Shown: piece after piece, positions 49,433-57,931 of the stretch | How positions within the stretch are numbered: position 1 is the first letter of the stretch | Layout of the letters: every line of letters begins with the position of its first letter | Assembly (NCBI GenBank): GCA_049578545.1 | Contig: JBAUMF010000117.1 | Coordinates: 42,047-106,046, forward strand | Direction of reading: 5' to 3' | DNA from: DASQBT01 sp049578545 | GTDB taxonomy: Bacteria > Pseudomonadota > Gammaproteobacteria > Burkholderiales > Thiobacillaceae | Length of the DNA stretch: 64,000 nt | Notes under the pieces: model-generated | Told to the model about the DNA's origin: nothing | The model's input: the letters and a program-made list of their open reading frames with translations, nothing else | Databases searched by the model: none | Translations under genes and position numbers: made by a program

Positions 49433-49659
49433 ATGCAACGTCAGCCGTGGCTATCAAGCCAAGCCCCGACAGGCTGCGCCATCCGGTCTTGCGCTACATG
49501 GTTGCGGTTCATCCGCCCGTCCTTGCCATCACCCTGGCCGCCTGGGTACTGGGTTTTGCGGTTGCATGGTACAGCGGGGTTTCATTCAACGGCTGGGCTG
49601 CAGCCGCCCCGTATCTCCTGGTGTCCGCTCCGTTGCTAGTGCTGGAACAGCGGCCGTGA
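49429..49659 (+). CDS. Small two-helix membrane protein between ruvC and ruvA
   Basis: A 76-residue protein starting VNATSAVAIKPSPDRLRHPV (GTG). Two hydrophobic stretches are visible: residues about 26-50 around VHPPVLAITLAAWVLGFAVAW and about 57-72 around AAAPYLLVSAPLLVL. Its GTG overlaps the ruvC stop (GTGA) and its own stop overlaps the ruvA GTG (GTGA), so translation would run through all three. That coupling on both sides is the main argument that the gene is real. No family recognised. An ORF that merely fills the gap by chance is the alternative. Confidence 0.6.
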   Translation: MNATSAVAIKPSPDRLRHPVLRYMVAVHPPVLAITLAAWVLGFAVAWYSGVSFNGWAAAAPYLLVSAPLLVLEQRP

Positions 49660-50231
49660 TTGGGCGGATTGCTGGCACCCTGATTGAAAAGCATCCGCCC
49701 AAGATCGTGGTCGATGTGGGTGGCGTGGGCTATGAACTCGATGTATCCATGACCACCTTCTACAACCTGCCGCCGATTGGTGACAAGGTCGCGCTGCACA
49801 CCCAACTGGTCATCCGGGAGGACGCTCATCTGCTGTTTGGTTTTGGTTCGGAAACAGAGCGCCGGGCGTTTCGTGAGCTGGTCAAGGTTTCGGGAATTGG
49901 CGCAAAGACTGCGCTTTCGGTGCTGTCCGGGCTGTCAGTGGATGATCTCGCATTGGCGGTCGCAGCGCAGGAAACGGGCCGGCTGGTGAAGGTCCCAGGC
50001 ATCGGCAAGAAAACAGCGGAACGTCTGATGCTGGAATTGAAAGGCAAACTCGACTTCGCAACCGTATCGCTAGCCGGTACGCGTGCCCGCGCATCAGATG
50101 ATGTCCGCCAGGCGCTGCTGGCACTGGGCTATAACGACCGCGAAGCGGATGCTGCGATCAAGCAGTTGCCTGGAGACCTAGCCGTGTCCGAAGCAATACG
50201 CCAGGCGCTCAAATTGTTATCAAAAGCATGA
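49656..50231 (+). CDS. ruvA: Holliday junction DNA helicase RuvA
   Basis: A 191-residue RuvA, the tetramer that binds Holliday junctions and loads RuvB. It begins IGRIAGTLIEKHPPKIVVDVGGVGYEL, with two helix-hairpin-helix motifs (LVKVSGIGAKTALSVLSGL and LVKVPGIGKKTAERLMLEL), then domain III (DVRQALLALGYNDREADAAI) at the C-terminus. The GTG start overlaps the small membrane-protein stop. RuvB starts 19 bases downstream. Confidence 0.95.
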   Translation: MIGRIAGTLIEKHPPKIVVDVGGVGYELDVSMTTFYNLPPIGDKVALHTQLVIREDAHLLFGFGSETERRAFRELVKVSGIGAKTALSVLSGLSVDDLALAVAAQETGRLVKVPGIGKKTAERLMLELKGKLDFATVSLAGTRARASDDVRQALLALGYNDREADAAIKQLPGDLAVSEAIRQALKLLSKA

Positions 50232-50250
50232 GCGGGATTAAGATAGCAGC

Positions 50251-51279
50251 ATGATCCAAACTGACCGTCTCATTGCACCCGTTGCCGAAAACCCCCTAGA
50301 GGAGAAGGTCGAGCGCGCTTTGCGTCCGCGCCAGTTGGCGGAATACATTGGCCAGGAGAAAATACGTGGCCAGTTGTCAATTTTCATCGAGGCCGCCCGA
50401 AAACGCAGCGAGGCGCTGGACCATGTGCTGCTGTTTGGCCCGCCAGGACTGGGCAAGACTACACTGGCGCACATTGTCGCGCATGAATTGGGTGTAAACC
50501 TGCGTCAGACATCCGGGCCGGTTCTGGAAAGAGCAGGCGACCTGGCGGCGTTGCTGACCAATCTTGAACCAAATGATGTGCTGTTCATAGACGAAATTCA
50601 CCGGCTGTCCCCGGTGGTGGAAGAAGTGCTCTACCCCGCGCTGGAAGATTTCCAGATCGATATCATGATTGGTGAAGGGCCGGCAGCGCGTTCGGTGAAG
50701 CTTGATTTGCCGCCCTTCACGTTGGTGGGCGCAACGACCCGCGCAGGCATGCTGACCAATCCGCTGCGTGACCGCTTTGGTATCGTCGCCCGGCTCGAGT
50801 TCTATACTCCGGAGGAACTGGTGCACATCGTCGCGCGCTCTGCCGGCCTGCTTAACGTGCGCCTGGAAGAGGCCGGCGCGCTGGAAATCGCCAAGCGCGC
50901 GCGTGGCACGCCGCGCATTGCCAACCGGCTGTTGCGCCGGGTGCGCGATTTTGCCGAGGTCAGAGCCGACGGCATCGCGACCCGGGATGTAGCAGATGCG
51001 GCGCTGACCATGCTGGATGTCGATCATGCGGGTTTTGACATGATGGATAGAAAGCTCCTGCTTGCCGTAATCGAGAAGTTTTCCGGCGGTCCGGTCGGGC
51101 TGGACAATCTGGCTGCGGCCATTGGCGAAGAGCGGGACACGATTGAGGACGTGCTTGAACCTTATCTCATCCAGCAGGGCTTCTTGCAGCGCACACCACG
51201 CGGACGCATGGCGACGCCTCATGCCTATCGTCATCTTGGATTTGTCCCATCAAAACCTGCATCGGATTTATTTGAGTAG
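50251..51279 (+). CDS. ruvB: Holliday junction branch migration ATPase RuvB
   Basis: A 342-residue AAA+ motor. The N-terminus IAPVAENPLEEKVERALRPR is canonical; Walker A is FGPPGLGKTTLAHIVA, Walker B is VLFIDEIHRLSPVVEE, the arginine finger lies in LTNPLRDRFGI, and the winged-helix end has a QQGFLQRTPRGRMAT segment. Normal length. It closes the yebC-ruvCAB group. The ybgC gene follows after about 100 bases. Confidence 0.97.
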   Translation: MIQTDRLIAPVAENPLEEKVERALRPRQLAEYIGQEKIRGQLSIFIEAARKRSEALDHVLLFGPPGLGKTTLAHIVAHELGVNLRQTSGPVLERAGDLAALLTNLEPNDVLFIDEIHRLSPVVEEVLYPALEDFQIDIMIGEGPAARSVKLDLPPFTLVGATTRAGMLTNPLRDRFGIVARLEFYTPEELVHIVARSAGLLNVRLEEAGALEIAKRARGTPRIANRLLRRVRDFAEVRADGIATRDVADAALTMLDVDHAGFDMMDRKLLLAVIEKFSGGPVGLDNLAAAIGEERDTIEDVLEPYLIQQGFLQRTPRGRMATPHAYRHLGFVPSKPASDLFE

Positions 51280-51386
51280 AAATCCGGAATGCGGAAAAGC
51301 CCGAAGACAAAGTTCAGTTACGCGAAGTGTCATTGCAAAACGCAAGAAAATGCCACGGGGTGCCGTTAGAGGTGCGGGAGGATATC

Positions 51387-51806
51387 GTGACGCAATCGGG
51401 GCAGCCCACGGCTTTTCGTTGGCCGGTCCGTATTTATTGGGAAGATACTGACGCTGGTGGCGTGGTCTACTATGCCAACTACCTCAAGTTCATGGAACGG
51501 GCGCGTTCCGAATGGTTGCGCGTGCTTGGATTTGACCAGAATGAACTCAGAAACGAGCTGGGAATCGTTTTCATGGTGCGGCGGGTCACAATCGAGTATC
51601 TGAAGCCCGCCCGCTACGATGATCTGCTTACGATTTCCGCAAGGCTCGAGCAGGCGAATCGCGCCAGCTTTGTAATGAAGCAGACCATAGAACGAGACGA
51701 ATTGTTGTGCAGAGCCGAGGTGACTCTGGTCTGCGTCAACGCGCAAAGTTTCAAACCCGTTAGAATCCCGAACGAAATGTTGCAAGCCTTGAAATTAATA
51801 GAGTAA
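51387..51806 (+). CDS. ybgC: Tol-Pal associated acyl-CoA thioesterase
   Basis: About 139 residues with the 4-hydroxybenzoyl-CoA thioesterase-like hotdog fold. The signature VRIYWEDTDAGGVVYYANYLKFMERARSEWL carries the catalytic Asp; VRRVTIEYLKPARYDD follows. YbgC usually heads the tol operon, as here, where tolQ starts 3 bases after its stop. I chose the GTG at 51387, which has GGGAGGA just upstream; an ATG at 51327 in the same frame would add 20 residues. Confidence 0.92.
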   Translation: MTQSGQPTAFRWPVRIYWEDTDAGGVVYYANYLKFMERARSEWLRVLGFDQNELRNELGIVFMVRRVTIEYLKPARYDDLLTISARLEQANRASFVMKQTIERDELLCRAEVTLVCVNAQSFKPVRIPNEMLQALKLIE

Positions 51807-51808
51807 AC

Positions 51809-52492
51809 ATGCAAGTCACTCAAGATCTTTCCCTGCTAACGCTGGTCGTCGGGGCCAGCATTCCGGTCAAAATAGTGCTGGCCTTGTTGCTGGGGGCGTC
51901 CCTGATGTCCTGGTGGTATATCTTCATCAAGATGTTCTCCCTAAAAAGGGCAATCAAATTGACTGGCCGCTTTGAAAAGGAATTCTGGGGTGGTGGCGAC
52001 ATCAATGCCATGTTCCAGCGCATCTCCGCCGAACGGAGCCAATCGGGTGAACTGGAACTGATATTCGAAGCCGGGTTTCGCGAGTTTCTCAAATTGCGCA
52101 AACAGTCCGGGGCCTCCGTGCCAGTTATCATGGATGGCGCGCGCCGGGCAATGCGTGCCTCCTATCAACGCGAGATGGATGCCCTGGAATCGCACCTCGC
52201 CTTCCTCGCTACGGTCGGTTCGGTTTCTCCCTATGTCGGATTGTTTGGTACGGTATGGGGCATCATGCTCGCCTTCACCAATCTCTCGTCAGTGGCGCAG
52301 GCCACGCTGGCCCAAGTCGCTCCCGGCATCGCCGAGGCCTTGATCGCAACCGCCATGGGCCTGTTCGCAGCGATTCCTGCTGTGGTGGCTTACAACCGCT
52401 ATACCCATGACATTGATCGCCTGAGCAACCGGATGGAAAGCTTTATGGAAGAGTTCTCCAACATCCTGCAGCGCCAGGCAGCAAAAGTCTAA
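51809..52492 (+). CDS. tolQ: Tol-Pal system proton-channel subunit TolQ
   Basis: A 227-residue inner-membrane protein with the ExbB/TolQ layout: helix 1 at residues 17-38 (SIPVKIVLALLLGASLMSWW), a cytoplasmic loop, then helices 2 and 3 around FLATVGSVSPYVGLFGTVWG and AEALIATAMGLFAAIPAVVAYNRY, whose Thr and Pro/Ala patterns line the proton path. With TolR it energises TolA to constrict the outer membrane during division. Its stop is 6 bases before a MITE-like element that separates it from tolR. Confidence 0.95.
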   Translation: MQVTQDLSLLTLVVGASIPVKIVLALLLGASLMSWWYIFIKMFSLKRAIKLTGRFEKEFWGGGDINAMFQRISAERSQSGELELIFEAGFREFLKLRKQSGASVPVIMDGARRAMRASYQREMDALESHLAFLATVGSVSPYVGLFGTVWGIMLAFTNLSSVAQATLAQVAPGIAEALIATAMGLFAAIPAVVAYNRYTHDIDRLSNRMESFMEEFSNILQRQAAKV

Positions 52493-52497
52493 GGCAT

Positions 52498-52769
52498 GGG
52501 AACCTCTGAACAAGTCGCTCATGGGCCGGGTTTGTCACGAAAAATGCCCAGACGCAAGGCGCGCGACCGAGGTCGCAGCTGGGCTTGCGATGCCGAGGAG
52601 CGCAACGCGGCAGATTGGCATTATTCATGCAAACCCGAAGGGCAGGGGCTTGGCGGGCGACCTGCTTTGTCGCGCCGCTTGGCTTCGTAGAATGACCTGC
52701 GTGGCGCCTTACCCATTTCATCCCACCAAGCCGCTGCGCGGCCCATGCGGGACTTATCCAGAGGCTCCC
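52498..52769. mobile_element. MITE-like element between tolQ and tolR
   Basis: About 272 bases ending in imperfect terminal inverted repeats: GGGAACCTCTGAACAAGT (52498-52515) and ACTTATCCAGAGGCTCCC (52752-52769), matching at 15 of 18 positions when one is reversed. No transposase gene. The interior shares blocks with the element before the DUF502 gene. Intact operons have tolQ and tolR nearly touching, so this is an insertion. It ends 3 bases before the likely tolR GTG. Target duplication not clear. Confidence 0.75.
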
Positions 52770-52771
52770 TA

Positions 52772-53182
52772 GTGGCCCGTGTGCGCAAACAGGTTGCACA
52801 AATCAACGTTGTTCCTTTGATCGACGTGATGCTGGTATTGCTGGTGGTTTTCATGATCACCGCTCCCTTCATCAGTCCCGGTCAGGTGGAGCTGCCGAGC
52901 GTTGGCAAGACAGCGAGTGCGCCCAATCTCCCTATTGAAGTGACCCTGAAACAGGATGGTTCGCTTTCAGTCAAGGATCGCGGTGGGAACGGCCTTGAAC
53001 GTTCCATCGCGCAGAGCGAATTGGGTTCAGTCGTCAAGGAGATCCAGCGCAAGCGCCCCGATGCGCCGGTTGTCATCGCCGCGGACAAGAATGTGCGCTA
53101 CGAAGCCGTGATGAACTTGATGACCGCCCTGCAACAGGCCCAGGTGGCCCGAATCGGACTGCTTGCCAAACCCTCGCCATGA
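52772..53182 (+). CDS. tolR: Tol-Pal system protein TolR
   Basis: About 136 residues. The family start is QVAQINVVPLIDVMLVLLVV, with the proton-carrying Asp in the single helix, then FITAPFISPGQVELPSVGK and a periplasmic dimer domain. The native start is probably GTG 52772 (ARVRKQ), preceded at 7 bases by GAGG that belongs to the inverted-repeat end of the inserted element. An ATG at 52745 inside the element is in frame and would add 9 residues; it has no ribosome binding site. The stop overlaps tolA as ATGA. Confidence 0.95.
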   Translation: MARVRKQVAQINVVPLIDVMLVLLVVFMITAPFISPGQVELPSVGKTASAPNLPIEVTLKQDGSLSVKDRGGNGLERSIAQSELGSVVKEIQRKRPDAPVVIAADKNVRYEAVMNLMTALQQAQVARIGLLAKPSP

Positions 53183-54081
53183 ATGCATTGGTTCAGCATC
53201 GTCCCGAGATGGCAGCCGGGGTGCTGGCCTTCGTCGTTCATGTATTGTTCTTGATCCTGTTGGTGTTCGGGGTGTCCTGGCAGATTCATAATCCTGCGCC
53301 TGTCATGGTTGATCTCTGGTCGGAACTCCCTGTTGAACCGTCCCCGCTACCCAAGCCCCAAGCTGCCCCGGTTGAACCCGCGCCCAAGCCCAAATTGGAG
53401 CCTGTTCCGCGTCCAATTCCCCCCAAACCTGTCGAACAACCCAAGGTAAAGGCGCCCGATATTGCGCTGGAAAAGAAAAAGAAGGCTGACGAGGAAAAAA
53501 TACGCAAGACCGCTGAAGAAGCAAAGAAACGTAAGCAGCAAGAACTCAGTCTCAGACAGGAAGAGGCGCGTCAACTTGAACTGGAGACAATGCGTGAGCA
53601 GGCACGCTTGGAGTCTGAACAGAAGCACCAGGAAGCCGAGAAAAGCCTGGCGGAGAAAAAGCGGCTGGAGAATATGAAGCGCGAAGAAGATGAAATGCAG
53701 AAACGCATGATGGATGAGGCGCTGGCATCAGATACGAACCAGCTTAAGGCACTTGAGGGGAAGGCAGCAGCCGATCGCCGCTCCGCGGAGCTGGGGCGTA
53801 TCGTGGCCGACTTCCGCGAGAAGATTCGAGCCAAAATTCGTGGCAATACACGGATTCCGGATAACCTGAAGGGCAATCCGCAGTCGCGTTTTGAGGTAAA
53901 CGTGCTGCCGACAGGGGAAATCGTCAGTGTGAAACTGATTAAGTCGAGCGGAAATACGGCCTATGATCAGGCAGTGGAGCGTGCAATTTACAAATCGTCT
54001 CCGCTTCCTACGCCGACCGACAAGGATGCGGTTGCACAATTTCGCAAGCTGGATTTGAAATTCCAGCCGAAAGAGAACTAA
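53179..54081 (+). CDS. tolA: Tol-Pal system protein TolA
   Basis: A 300-residue protein with one N-terminal helix (AGVLAFVVHVLFLILLVFGVSW), a proline-rich segment (residues about 50-95), a long lysine/glutamate coiled coil (about 95-190) and a C-terminal TonB-like domain (GNTRIPDNLKGNPQSRFEVN to PLPTPTDKDAVAQFRKLDLKF). TolA bridges the inner membrane and Pal/TolB. ATGA overlap with tolR. About 87 bases follow before tolB. Confidence 0.92.
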   Translation: MNALVQHRPEMAAGVLAFVVHVLFLILLVFGVSWQIHNPAPVMVDLWSELPVEPSPLPKPQAAPVEPAPKPKLEPVPRPIPPKPVEQPKVKAPDIALEKKKKADEEKIRKTAEEAKKRKQQELSLRQEEARQLELETMREQARLESEQKHQEAEKSLAEKKRLENMKREEDEMQKRMMDEALASDTNQLKALEGKAAADRRSAELGRIVADFREKIRAKIRGNTRIPDNLKGNPQSRFEVNVLPTGEIVSVKLIKSSGNTAYDQAVERAIYKSSPLPTPTDKDAVAQFRKLDLKFQPKEN

Positions 54082-54168
54082 TTTTTTGCTGCACTACTCG
54101 TAGTCTGAATAAGTAGGTGCCTGTGATAGACTTGGCCGCTACGCAATAAATACCTGTTCGGGATAGTT

Positions 54169-55446
54169 TTGAGTTCTTTCAACCTCGTTTTTCGCTCATG
54201 TGCAGCGTTCCTGTTTCTTGTTGCGGCCTTGCCAGTGCAGTCCGCTATGGAAATCCAGATTATCGGTGGGGCATCCAACAAAATTCCAGTGGCGCTGGTC
54301 CCGTTTCAAGGGCAGGGCGACCAGCCTCGGCCTTCGCTGATGGATATTGTTGGTCAGGACTTGCTGCGTACCGGTCAGTTCAGGCTGATTGATACGGCCA
54401 GTGGCCCCCAGCCTTCGGAACCTGGACAGGTGGATTACAAAGTATGGAAGGGAAGGGGTGCAGAGGCGTTATCAATAGGCCAAATCGTAAGCCTGCCTGG
54501 CGGACGTTTCGAAGTTCGCTTTCGTCTGATGGATGTGGTCAGAAAGGCGCAGTTAGCTGGCTTCAGTTATAACACCGGAGCAGATCAGTGGCGTGCGACG
54601 GCGCATCGGATCGCTGATGTCATTTACGAGAAGCTTACGGGCTTGCGTGGAGTATTCAGTACCCGCATTGCTTACATACAAAAGCGCGGAAAGGTGTTCG
54701 AGTTGAAAGTGGCCGATGCCGATGGTGCCAGTCCCCGAACGGTGGTGCGCTCCTATGAGCCGCTCATTTCCCCGAAGTTCTCTCCGGATGGCGGGAGAAT
54801 AGCCTATGTCTCATTTGAGAATAAAAAGCCGGTGGTTTTTGTTCAAAATCTGAGAGATGGAAGCCGTCGTGCCGTGGCTGCCTTCAAGGGTTCCAATTCC
54901 GCACCTGCGTGGTCGCCCGATGGTCGTCACCTGGCTGTGACCCTGACCCTGGATCAGAACTCGCAAATCTACTTGATTGGCGCTGATGGCTCAGGCATGA
55001 CCCGACTGATCCAGGGGAGCACGATTGATACGGAACCGGTATTTTCACCTGATGGAAAATGGATCTATTTCACTTCGGATCGTGGCGGCAATCCGCAAAT
55101 CTATAAGATTGCTGCCAGCGGCGGTGAGGTAAAACGGGTGACTTTTAATGGAAGTTACAATGTATCCCCGGCGATCAGCCCCGACGGCAAACTTCTTGCT
55201 TATATTCAACGTGATGGTGGGCAATTTCAGGTGGCAGTGATGGAACTGGATTCTGGCCAGAGTCGAGTGCTGACAGATACCACACAGGATGAATCTCCCA
55301 GCTTCGCGCCCAATGGGCAAATTATACTTTACGCAACCGTCCTGGGCGGCAAGGGTATTTTGGGGACGGTAAGTGTTGATGGAGCAGTTCACGCCCGACT
55401 GTCTGAAGAGGGGGCGGACGCGCGTGAGCCGGCCTGGGGTCCGTAA
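54169..55446 (+). CDS. tolB: Tol-Pal system beta-propeller protein TolB
   Basis: A 425-residue periplasmic protein. The signal peptide ends near LPVQSAME; the N-terminal domain (IQIIGGASNKIPVALVPF) is followed by six propeller blades with WSPDG/FSPDG repeats: SPKFSPDGGRIAYVSFE, PAWSPDGRHLAV, PVFSPDGKWIYFTSDR, PAISPDGKLLAYIQ and PSFAPNGQIILYAT. TolB binds Pal and TolA and frees Pal from peptidoglycan. The TTG start is typical of this annotation; it has a weak GGGAT upstream. Pal follows after about 295 bases. Confidence 0.95.
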   Translation: MSSFNLVFRSCAAFLFLVAALPVQSAMEIQIIGGASNKIPVALVPFQGQGDQPRPSLMDIVGQDLLRTGQFRLIDTASGPQPSEPGQVDYKVWKGRGAEALSIGQIVSLPGGRFEVRFRLMDVVRKAQLAGFSYNTGADQWRATAHRIADVIYEKLTGLRGVFSTRIAYIQKRGKVFELKVADADGASPRTVVRSYEPLISPKFSPDGGRIAYVSFENKKPVVFVQNLRDGSRRAVAAFKGSNSAPAWSPDGRHLAVTLTLDQNSQIYLIGADGSGMTRLIQGSTIDTEPVFSPDGKWIYFTSDRGGNPQIYKIAASGGEVKRVTFNGSYNVSPAISPDGKLLAYIQRDGGQFQVAVMELDSGQSRVLTDTTQDESPSFAPNGQIILYATVLGGKGILGTVSVDGAVHARLSEEGADAREPAWGP

Positions 55447-55512
55447 ATCCTTCCTGTTTTTGATTATGCAGCTAATATATGCTTTATACGCGCGCAGCCG
55501 GCTTCTGATAGG

Positions 55513-55716
55513 TTGGCCAAGACGTCATTCACCGATACGATTGAGATCGTGGAAGCAAAGCACAAGGTAACTCATCCCTCAATGGGGGCGTCGGCGAATT
55601 CAGGTACTGCCCATCAGGGTGTGAAGTTCTCTTCAGCGCCTGATTTCATGGGTGGCGGTCCATCAAAGATCCATCCTCTGGCACAGAACGTGCATCGTAA
55701 ACCTGATAAAAATTGA
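55513..55716 (+). CDS. Possible small protein between tolB and pal
   Basis: A 67-residue reading frame from TTG 55513. It has a reasonable codon pattern and a plausible core (FTDTIEIVEAKHKV), but the only start is TTG with no spaced ribosome binding site and I recognise no family. It fills most of the 295-base tolB-pal gap. Chance is a serious alternative. Confidence 0.25.
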   Translation: MAKTSFTDTIEIVEAKHKVTHPSMGASANSGTAHQGVKFSSAPDFMGGGPSKIHPLAQNVHRKPDKN

Positions 55717-55741
55717 GTGTTCATCTCAAGGAGACTATAAC

Positions 55742-56380
55742 GTGAACCGCATTCTGATCCCCCTGTTGATCGCCTTGGCCTTAGCTGCATGCAGTTCACC
55801 CGGGCCCGTTGCAAGTATTGAAGATCGTAATCAACCGGCAAAAAAAGCAGGGGTGGATCAAGGGGCCGGAGGCGCGCAGGGTGCAAGCTCAGGAACGACT
55901 ACTCCCGGCACAGCAGCAGATAAGGGAGTGGAGACAACAGCGTTGCCCCCAGGTGGGTCAACTGCCGGAGGGCTGGAGGGCCAGGCACTGGAGGGAGGGG
56001 TGTCAAGTAAAAATGTAGATCCCCGTAAAGACCCGGCCAGCCCGCTTTCCAAGCGCAGCATCTATTTTGATTTCGACAGTTATGTGGTCAAGGATGACTA
56101 CCATACGATGGTCGAAGCCCATGCCGCCTATCTCGTGGCGCACAAGGACGCGAAAGTCGTGCTGCAAGGCAATACGGATTCCCGCGGAAGCCGTGAGTAC
56201 AATCTGGCTTTGGGGCAGCGGCGCGCGGCGGCAGTGCTCAAGGCCCTCTCGGTCCTGGGTGTCGGTGAGGCCCAAATGGAAGCGGTCAGTTTTGGCGAAG
56301 AGAAGCCCCGAGCCGTGGGTGATACAGAACAGGATTATGCAGAAAACCGTCGTGTTGACATCATATATAACGATGAGTGA
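55742..56380 (+). CDS. pal: Peptidoglycan-associated lipoprotein Pal
   Basis: A 212-residue outer-membrane lipoprotein. From the GTG at 55742 (AAGGAG upstream) the signal ends at the lipobox LAAC. A glycine/alanine/threonine-rich linker of about 65 residues follows, then the OmpA-like peptidoglycan-binding domain: SIYFDFDSYVVKDDY, VLQGNTDSRGSREYNLALGQRRA and ENRRVDI, with the Asp and Arg that bind diaminopimelate. The linker is longer than in E. coli Pal (173 residues). CpoB follows after 9 bases. Confidence 0.95.
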   Translation: MNRILIPLLIALALAACSSPGPVASIEDRNQPAKKAGVDQGAGGAQGASSGTTTPGTAADKGVETTALPPGGSTAGGLEGQALEGGVSSKNVDPRKDPASPLSKRSIYFDFDSYVVKDDYHTMVEAHAAYLVAHKDAKVVLQGNTDSRGSREYNLALGQRRAAAVLKALSVLGVGEAQMEAVSFGEEKPRAVGDTEQDYAENRRVDIIYNDE

Positions 56381-56389
56381 CGTCCATAC

Positions 56390-57277
56390 ATGAACTTACG
56401 CTGGTTTGTATTGGCGCTGCTTGCCACCCTGAGTTTTCAGGTTCTGGCTGATGATGTTGCGGGCAGGCAAATTCAGCAGTTGCAAATACAGGTTGACGCA
56501 CTCGATCAGCGAATTGGCAAACTCGAAGCACTTTTGAGAAACCAGGGGCTGCTAGCCATGCTCAACGAGGTGGAAACGCTCAAGGAAGAGGTTGCGAAGC
56601 TAAAGGGACGAACCGAGGTCAACAGCTATCAGCTGGAATCGCTTGGCAAACGCCAGACTGACTTGTATCAGGATCTCGATCATCGGTTAACTGATTTCGC
56701 CAATCGCCCCGTCTCAGTCCCCGCCCCCGCTAAGCAGGCGGAAGTTCCACAACCCGTGTCGCCACCGACTGCAATAACCCAACCCCCTGTGCAACCGGCC
56801 CCCAGCCAGGCCTCGCCGCAACAGCCGGCCCCCAGCCCAGCCGCGCCGCAACAGCCGGTCAGTAACTTGGCTTCGGCTTCGGGTTCAGATGCGGCAGATC
56901 CTCTTGCGGAATCCAAGCAGTACGAGGCTGCATTGAACCAGTTTCGGGCAGCAAACTATGTGGGCGCCATTGCGGGCTTCAAAGGTTTTGCAAAGACCTA
57001 TCCTGGGAGCACGCTGGCATCGAACGCACAGTACTGGATTGCTTATTCCTACTATGCAATGGGTGACTACAAGACGGCCATGGCACACCAGAAAAAACTA
57101 TTGCTTGAATTCCCGCAGAGCAACAAGGTTCCAGACGCCATGCTTAACATCGCACGCTGTCAGGAAGAGCTGAAAGAATCATCGAGTGCGAAAAAAACAC
57201 TTGAAGAAATTATCGCCAAGTATTCGGGAACCAATGCAGCAGCAATAGCAGTCAAGCGTCTTGCCATGCTGAAGTAG
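56390..57277 (+). CDS. cpoB: Cell division coordinator CpoB (YbgF)
   Basis: A 295-residue periplasmic protein: signal peptide (FVLALLATLSFQVLA), a coiled-coil trimerisation region (IQQLQIQVDALDQRIGKLEALL to about residue 100), a proline/glutamine-rich linker including two near-identical PAPS/AAPQQP repeats, and three TPR units from residue about 180 (YEAALNQFRAANYVGAIAGF, YWIAYSYYAMGDYKTAM, AMLNIARCQEEL). CpoB links peptidoglycan synthesis to the Tol-Pal system. QueE starts 3 bases after it. Confidence 0.93.
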   Translation: MNLRWFVLALLATLSFQVLADDVAGRQIQQLQIQVDALDQRIGKLEALLRNQGLLAMLNEVETLKEEVAKLKGRTEVNSYQLESLGKRQTDLYQDLDHRLTDFANRPVSVPAPAKQAEVPQPVSPPTAITQPPVQPAPSQASPQQPAPSPAAPQQPVSNLASASGSDAADPLAESKQYEAALNQFRAANYVGAIAGFKGFAKTYPGSTLASNAQYWIAYSYYAMGDYKTAMAHQKKLLLEFPQSNKVPDAMLNIARCQEELKESSSAKKTLEEIIAKYSGTNAAAIAVKRLAMLK

Positions 57278-57280
57278 ATC

Positions 57281-57931
57281 GTGGCCGGCGAGATTACCCT
57301 CCGTGTTACGGAGGTCTTTCATTCCTTGCAAGGGGAAACTTCCAGGACGGGGCTTCCTACCGTATTTATCCGTCTGGCAGGCTGCCCCCTCCGTTGTACC
57401 TGGTGCGACACCCCCTATAGCTTTACGGGCGGCAGCACACGTACTCTGGACCATCTGCTGGAAGAAGTAGCGCAATTCAATACGCGTTACGTGTGTGTGA
57501 CAGGAGGCGAGCCGCTGGCGCAGAAGAATTGCCTGCATTTGCTCAACAGACTTAGCGATGCGGGTTATTCCGTTTCGCTGGAAACATCCGGTGCGCATGA
57601 CATCGCGTTGGTAGATCATCGTGTTTCACGCATTGTCGACATCAAACCCCCTGGCTCGGGTGAGTCCGGGCGCAATCGCTGGGAAAACATCGATTTGCTG
57701 ACTGCCCGGGATGAAGTCAAATTCGTGCTGACCGGCCGTAAAGATTATGACTGGGCACTCGATGTGATCCGTCGTTATGACTTGACAGCACGTTGCCCGG
57801 TGCTGCTCTCGCCAGTCTTCAGTCAGCTTTCTCCAGCACTGCTGTCACAGTGGGTATTGGAGGATCAGGCTCCCGTGCGTGTCCAGGTTCAGTTGCACAA
57901 AATCCTCTGGGGTGAGGAGCGTGCCAGATAA
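57281..57931 (+). CDS. queE: 7-carboxy-7-deazaguanine synthase
   Basis: A 216-residue radical SAM enzyme that turns 6-carboxytetrahydropterin into 7-carboxy-7-deazaguanine for queuosine. Near the N-terminus EVFHSLQGETSRTGLPTVFIR precedes the cluster-binding RLAGCPLRCTWCDTPYSF (C-x3-C-x2-C). The later VTGGEPLAQ and DIKPPGSGE segments are family-typical. The GTG start follows the cpoB stop closely. The stop TAA overlaps queC as TAATG. Confidence 0.93.
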   Translation: MAGEITLRVTEVFHSLQGETSRTGLPTVFIRLAGCPLRCTWCDTPYSFTGGSTRTLDHLLEEVAQFNTRYVCVTGGEPLAQKNCLHLLNRLSDAGYSVSLETSGAHDIALVDHRVSRIVDIKPPGSGESGRNRWENIDLLTARDEVKFVLTGRKDYDWALDVIRRYDLTARCPVLLSPVFSQLSPALLSQWVLEDQAPVRVQVQLHKILWGEERAR

